From contig JAFTTJ010000016.1 of NCBI GenBank assembly GCA_017466825.1, positions 124,001-188,000 on the forward strand: 64,000 nt of DNA, given 5' to 3'. Positions 60,768-64,000 of this stretch are shown in pieces. Origin of the DNA: Clostridia bacterium (GTDB lineage Bacteria; Bacillota; Clostridia; Christensenellales; Borkfalkiaceae). The notes under the pieces were generated by a model. That model was not told the DNA's origin. It worked only from the letters and a program-made list of their open reading frames with translations, and did no database searches. Position 1 is the stretch's first letter, and the number at the start of each line of letters is the position of its first letter. The position numbers were made by a program, and so were the translations under genes.

Positions 60768-60827
60768 ATGCCTAAAGTAAAACCCGATTTGGGCGCCGCC
60801 GAAATTTTAGCGCTGTTGGGGGATTAA
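60768..60827 (+). pseudogene. Duplicated 3' end of a peroxiredoxin gene
   Basis: 19 codons (MPKVKPDLGAAEILALLGD, stop) match the end of the bcp product at 58984-59034 (MPKVKPDTNADEILALL). No other bcp part is present nearby. It is a scar of a second bcp-like gene lost by recombination. Confidence 0.65.
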
Positions 60828-60843
60828 AAACCAATTGAAAATT

Positions 60844-60872
60844 GCCCCGAAAGAGAACAACTCTTTCGGGGC
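60844..60872 (+). terminator. Perfect 12-base hairpin after the redox genes
   Basis: GCCCCGAAAGAG / CTCTTTCGGGGC with loop AACAA. The stem is strong but no T tract follows on the plus strand. Confidence 0.6.
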
Positions 60873-60915
60873 GTAAAATTTAAGCCTTCTTCCTTTCAAA
60901 ATACTTAAATTTAGA

Positions 60916-60944
60916 TTGACAGTTAATATAAAAAATGCTATAAT
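60916..60944 (+). promoter_or_regulatory. Perfect sigma-A promoter of the RNase III/Thg1 operon
   Basis: TTGACA (60916-60921) and TATAAT (60939-60944) are exactly 17 bases apart. Confidence 0.9.
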
Positions 60945-60950
60945 ACTTAT

Positions 60951-61234
60951 ACAATTGAAAAAGCAAAAGGTTTAAGCGACTTAAATTCTTGTGTGTAAAA
61001 TGACAATATTTGTTGGTTGTTATAAAAGTAACAGGTTTCAAATGCGGTTAGTTTAAATGTTAGAATTTTCTTTGTTAAGCCTGATTTCAAAGGTGTAGTC
61101 TATTTGGCTGTACTTTGTTTTCAGGTGTTTTTATATCCTTTTGCAAATACTTGCAGGAGGATTTTTATTTTATGAAAAAACGACGATGAAGTTATTCTAT
61201 TTCAGACCAAAAATTTAGAAAAGGAGATAAAATA
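60951..61234 (+). promoter_or_regulatory. Long leader with a five-codon leader peptide
   Basis: About 284 bases lie between the predicted transcript start and the RNase III-like gene. An imperfect hairpin CAAAG-g-TGTAG / CTGTA-CTTTG lies at about 61089-61123. AGGAGG (61155-61160) precedes ATG at 61172, which reads only MKKRR before TGA (61187-61189). A second AAAGGAG serves the main gene. The layout suggests translational attenuation. The stretch contains no longer gene. Confidence 0.5.
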
Positions 61235-62059
61235 ATGATATTTGAAAATTATGAAATAGAAGAAATTGAAAGAACAATAGGTTATACTTTTGCAAATAAA
61301 GTATTATTGGAGCAAGCATTTACCCGTCGTTCCTTTACGGAGGAACACGGTGGCGAGAATAATGAAGTGCTAGAGTTTTTAGGCGATAAAGTTTTAAGCC
61401 TTGCCGTAGTGAAAGCATTAAGTGATGAATATGCTTATCCTACTGACGACGAAGAATATGCGATTGAATTCGATGAGGAAGATTTAACCGATATTTTAAT
61501 TGCGCTTGTTTGCAGTGAGAATTTGGCATCTCGCATTGACGATATGGGATTGAATAAATATCTTATTATGGGGAAAGGCGACATAAGAAACAACGTGCAA
61601 GACGACGATAGCGTAAAAGAAGATTTATTTGAGGCAATTGTTGGCGCGGTCACAATGGATTTAGATTGGGAACACCTAGATAAAAACGGTATAGGAAGGT
61701 GGGATATCGAAAAGTTGAAAAAAGTTGTTTCTAAAATGCTCAATCTCAAAGAAACATTGCCTCAAATTATTGAAGACCTACAAGAAGATTATTCTTTTGA
61801 AGATGAAGTAGGGGAACCTGATGAAAGTCGTGCTATAAATCAGTTAAATGAATTGTATCAAAAAGGACTTATTAGTGAGCCTATTTATGATTATGAGCAA
61901 GATTATGACGATGATGACGGTACCCCGATTTGGAGATGTTATTGTCGAATAAAAGGCGATAATAAAACGTCTTATTGGACAAATTCTAAAAAAGATGCAA
62001 AAAGAGATGCCTCTTATAGAATGTTGTGCTATTTAATGGATTACGAATACGAGGAGTAA
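61235..62059 (+). CDS. RNase III-like endoribonuclease with C-terminal dsRNA-binding region
   Basis: A 274-residue protein. The RNase III domain (about 1-165) has the signature NEVLEFLGDKVLSLAVV (about 42-58), and DLFEAIVGAV (about 130-139) supplies the second acidic pair. The catalytic Glu/Asp set therefore appears intact. An acidic insert (TDDEEYAIEFDEEDLTD, about 70-86) and a dsRBD-like C-terminus (NQLNELYQKG ... NSKKDAKRDASYRML, about 205-270) are visible. It cleaves double-stranded RNA in known relatives. Its place in an accessory operon with a Thg1-like gene, away from smc/ftsY, makes it unlikely to be the housekeeping rnc. Confidence 0.8.
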   Translation: MIFENYEIEEIERTIGYTFANKVLLEQAFTRRSFTEEHGGENNEVLEFLGDKVLSLAVVKALSDEYAYPTDDEEYAIEFDEEDLTDILIALVCSENLASRIDDMGLNKYLIMGKGDIRNNVQDDDSVKEDLFEAIVGAVTMDLDWEHLDKNGIGRWDIEKLKKVVSKMLNLKETLPQIIEDLQEDYSFEDEVGEPDESRAINQLNELYQKGLISEPIYDYEQDYDDDDGTPIWRCYCRIKGDNKTSYWTNSKKDAKRDASYRMLCYLMDYEYEE

Positions 62060-62064
62060 TTAAT

Positions 62065-62730
62065 ATGAAAAAATCACAAAAGAGGATAACCCAGGGGGAT
62101 TACATCCGCGAAGGGGTAAATTTTGAAACATATATTAGAGAGAACGATATAATTTTGCGCTCTGATGAGTACATTATTGTTCACCTTGATGGGGTGAAAT
62201 TTACAAGTAAATATTATAAAATGTTTTCAAAAGAAGATAAAAAGAAGATTATAGAATCTTTAGCAAAAGTGGCGAAAAAATTGTGCGAGAAATATTCAAG
62301 CGCAAGGCTTGCCTATGTCTATGGGGATGAGATTTCCATTATATTAGATGGGGTTGAAGTACAAGCCAATTATCATAATAGAGTACAAAAGCTTTGTTCC
62401 TGTTTTGCAAGCCAAACAAGCACTTATTTTCAACAAGAATTATCTAAAATAAATAGTACGATTTTTGAGGAATTAATTCAAAATGGGATTTTTGCTTGTA
62501 AAACATATAATTTACCTAAGGGATTAGTTGATTCATATATGAAGTGGCGTTTGAATGGGTGTAAAAAAATGATTTTTGACCGACATGAAGAATTTGAAAG
62601 CAAAGAAGATTGGGAAAAATATGGTATTCTTCTTACAAAGGAAGATAGTTGGAGTATGAGGTCAATAGATTTTTCTTCGAAAAAATTTCAAAAGAAACCA
62701 CAAAATGAGTTCTTCAATTTGAGTAATTAA
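62065..62730 (+). CDS. Thg1-like 3'-5' nucleotidyltransferase (TLP)
   Basis: A 221-residue member of the tRNA-His guanylyltransferase family. FETYIRENDIILRSDEYIIV leads to VHLDGVKFTSKYYKMFS (about 38-54), the RxDGRxFH-like first metal motif. ARLAYVYGDEISIIL (about 80-94) is the second, equal to the SDE-containing AYxxSDExS motif. Both metal carboxylates are kept. The family adds nucleotides at RNA 5' ends in the reverse direction; bacterial members repair truncated tRNA 5' ends in vitro. It starts 5 bases after the RNase III-like stop, with GGAG at 8 bases. I use ATG 62065. Confidence 0.8.
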   Translation: MKKSQKRITQGDYIREGVNFETYIRENDIILRSDEYIIVHLDGVKFTSKYYKMFSKEDKKKIIESLAKVAKKLCEKYSSARLAYVYGDEISIILDGVEVQANYHNRVQKLCSCFASQTSTYFQQELSKINSTIFEELIQNGIFACKTYNLPKGLVDSYMKWRLNGCKKMIFDRHEEFESKEDWEKYGILLTKEDSWSMRSIDFSSKKFQKKPQNEFFNLSN

Positions 62731-62968
62731 TTGGGAAACTATGTGAGGGGAAAAGTCTTTTTTGAGTGAAATTATAGCGACGCGATGAGCCTTAAAAATA
62801 GTAAGGCTTGCGGTGATAGTGGGTGGCGTTAAGATAGCAATAAAAAGCACTTGAAAAATGCCGAAAATGTCAGGTTTTATAAGAGATTAGCGCTTTTTGA
62901 AAATGCCAAGGACTGTCAAGACCAGCTACAAAAAATTGAGTGAAAAATAACCAAAAACCTACAGCTAC

Positions 62969-63060
62969 CGCGTTTTGCATAAATATACACAATTCGACAA
63001 AATATGCAATATGTATGCATAAGACAAACAAAACGCGTGAAAAAGGGTATAAATATACAC
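62969..63060. repeat. Repeat cluster next to the right ppdK relic
   Basis: CGCGTTTTG (62969-62977) and CAAAACGCG (63029-63037) are inverted. ATAAATATACAC occurs directly repeated at 62979-62990 and 63049-63060. TATGCA occurs several times between. The pattern resembles protein-binding arms beside an attachment site. Apart from this cluster, 62731-63088 shows no gene that I can support. Confidence 0.5.
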
Positions 63061-63088
63061 GACCAACTTTTCACTATACACACCCCTT

Positions 63089-63118
63089 CAAGCTAATATC
63101 CGTAATCCTAGGGGCTAA
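63089..63118 (+). repeat. Relic of a ppdK 3' end (attR candidate)
   Basis: Codes QANIRNPRG and stop, matching the end of PpdK at 23393-23422. The codons (GCT, AAT, ATC, CGT) fit the usage of the body of ppdK better than the present end of that gene does. Homology stops abruptly upstream of the CAA codon. Confidence 0.7.
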
Positions 63119-63175
63119 GAATTAGCACCGAAAAGCGGTAAAAATTCAATTTTTAATTAAAAAATAAGGTTTTAG

Positions 63176-63207
63176 TAGTCATTCTTTCAAGAGAGTGACT
63201 ATTTTTT
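63176..63207 (+). terminator. Intrinsic terminator after the ppdK relic
   Basis: TAGTCA and TGACTA arms with additional inner pairing, followed by six T residues. Confidence 0.7.
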
Positions 63208-63266
63208 CTCTTAAAAATCTCTTGTAAAGTCAAAAATCGGTCAAAAAAACGGGGTGGTTCCTCAAA

Positions 63267-63300
63267 TTGAACACTTTTCTGTATCTACCGCTATGGGTAA
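63267..63300 (+). promoter_or_regulatory. TTGAACACTTT motif before the second IstA-like gene
   Basis: Same 11 bases as at 23561, followed 24 bases on by CTATGGGTAAAA, corresponding to CTATGGTATAAT on the left. The -10 box is poorer here. Confidence 0.5.
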
Positions 63301-63326
63301 AAAAGGGCGACAAAAAGGAGAAAATT

Positions 63327-63872
63327 ATGTCAAAATACAAATTAATCATTGAATACTACCAAAAAGGCAACAATAATAGCCAAATTGCAACGTTATGCAC
63401 TTGTTCTCGCACGACTGTATGGACTGTTCTAAAAAGGATAAAGGCGTTAGGGATTGAAATTTATGCGCTAAATGATATGAGTGAAGAGGAAATTTCTTCT
63501 TTATTATTCCCCGAAAGGGCGAAAAAGGGGGACGGCTATTTAATTCCCGACTTTGAGTGGGAAGAATTCCAAATGTGTAAGCACCAATCGTCTATAAGGT
63601 TATGTTGGCGTAGGTATTGCAAACGTGCTGCAAAACAAAACTTGATGGCGTACAGTTGGAAATGTTTTATAACATTGTATAATGGTTATCGTAGACCAAA
63701 GATTATAGTTGAAGACACTAACGACAAGATTCGCAATAAACTAAAAGACTTTAACTTTCTATTATCTTGTTGCCCGCGTGGAAGTATAAACTATCAAGTA
63801 ATCCAACGTAAAAAGGAAGAGTGGCTCAAATCCTTAAAACTCGAAGAAGATAAAATCTTAGACGACGAGTAA
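63327..63872 (+). CDS. Second small IstA-N-terminal-like HTH protein
   Basis: A 181-residue paralogue of the protein at 23644. Shared features are EYYQKGNNNSQIATLCTCSR at the N-terminus, an LFPERAKKGDGYLIPDFEWE segment, LCWRRYCKRAAKQNLMAYSW, and a C-terminal WLKSLKLEEDKI. I start at ATG 63327 with AAAGGAG before it. The longer reading from TTG 63267 would begin inside the shared TTGAACAC motif. It also lacks a DDE domain and istB. It follows a ppdK 3'-end copy and terminator, exactly like its paralogue. Confidence 0.65.
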   Translation: MSKYKLIIEYYQKGNNNSQIATLCTCSRTTVWTVLKRIKALGIEIYALNDMSEEEISSLLFPERAKKGDGYLIPDFEWEEFQMCKHQSSIRLCWRRYCKRAAKQNLMAYSWKCFITLYNGYRRPKIIVEDTNDKIRNKLKDFNFLLSCCPRGSINYQVIQRKKEEWLKSLKLEEDKILDDE

Positions 63873-63882
63873 TTGAATAATC

Positions 63883-63922
63883 AACTAAAAGGTTAGGACA
63901 AAGACGCTCTAACCTTTTAGTT
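63883..63922 (+). terminator. Intrinsic terminator after the second IstA-like gene
   Basis: 14-base perfect stem AACTAAAAGGTTAG / CTAACCTTTTAGTT with a 12-base loop. Confidence 0.8.
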
Positions 63923-63948
63923 TATGTATTGTTTTAACCAAACAAGCA

Positions 63949-63975
63949 CAAAACACTAAAATGCTTAGTGTTTTG
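63949..63975. repeat. Inverted repeat near the right edge
   Basis: CAAAACACTAA and TTAGTGTTTTG are exact reverse complements, 5 bases apart. No T tract follows; its role is unknown. Confidence 0.5.
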
Positions 63976-64000
63976 CGTAAAAACAGTTAAAACCCACACT

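Noticed and set aside
62940-63125. 61-codon plus-strand frame before the right IstA-like gene
   Set aside because: It has a GTG start without a good ribosome site and an unstructured composition. It runs over the repeat cluster and the ppdK relic in another frame.

Overview
The window looks like a chromosomal segment of a spore-forming-lineage Firmicute of class Clostridia, probably an uncultivated gut species. The main reasons are the yqfC-yqfD-phoH-pgpH-ybeY-era-yqzL-recO cluster, a fused aroE-aroK, a BspA-type lipoprotein, and accessory genes typical of gut clostridial mobile elements. No rRNA gene, intact tRNA gene or CRISPR array was seen.

Bases 1-23,422 are core chromosome. An aromatic amino-acid operon comes first (tyrA end, aroB, aroA, aroC, pheA, aroE-aroK fusion, aroQ), with genes overlapping or nearly touching. 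It is followed by a small regulator divergent from a zinc-ribbon membrane protein, a secreted SGNH esterase, a PflX-like radical SAM enzyme and metK. The sporulation/RNA-processing/repair cluster then runs to recO, interrupted by a leucine-rich-repeat lipoprotein, and ppdK closes the region.

From the 3' end of ppdK to about 63.1 kb is an accessory island of about 39.7 kb. A 30-base copy of the ppdK 3' end, differing mostly at synonymous positions, lies at the far side (63,089-63,118). Each copy is followed by a terminator, a TTGAACACTTT motif and a gene for a small protein resembling the N-terminal part of IstA. This suggests serial insertion of related elements at the ppdK 3' end. Inside the island is a mobilizable element of about 9.2 kb, bracketed by a 24-base direct repeat (25,558 and 34,777). 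It carries a two-barrel RNA polymerase related to eukaryotic RDR/QDE-1, a structured oriT candidate, mobC, a relaxase overlapped in another frame by a membrane coiled-coil gene, tnpV, a large serine recombinase and a HipBST toxin-antitoxin operon.

Bases 34.8-57.4 kb are a more AT-rich defence block. It contains a HpaII-type restriction-modification pair, then a tight operon (coiled-coil protein, Hsp70-like ATPase, SF1 helicase, DrmA-like helicase, DrmB-like DUF1998 protein, NERD nuclease-helicase). This has a DISARM-type core without the usual PLD protein. Next come a helicase fragment, a Nudix hydrolase, a DUF3800-like protein paired with a helicase-nuclease, a tRNA 3'-end relic and an AAA_13/RloC-like ATPase.

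The last part (57.5-63.1 kb) holds a small DNA-binding protein, a metallophosphatase, a peroxiredoxin and a CoA-disulfide-reductase-like enzyme. A promoter with a long leader then drives an RNase III-like protein and a Thg1-like 3'-5' polymerase. The best candidates for undescribed biology are the Hsp70-SF1-DrmAB-NERD operon, the RNase III/Thg1 pair and the RDR-like polymerase on a mobilizable element. All functional calls come from reading motifs by eye; no database search was run.
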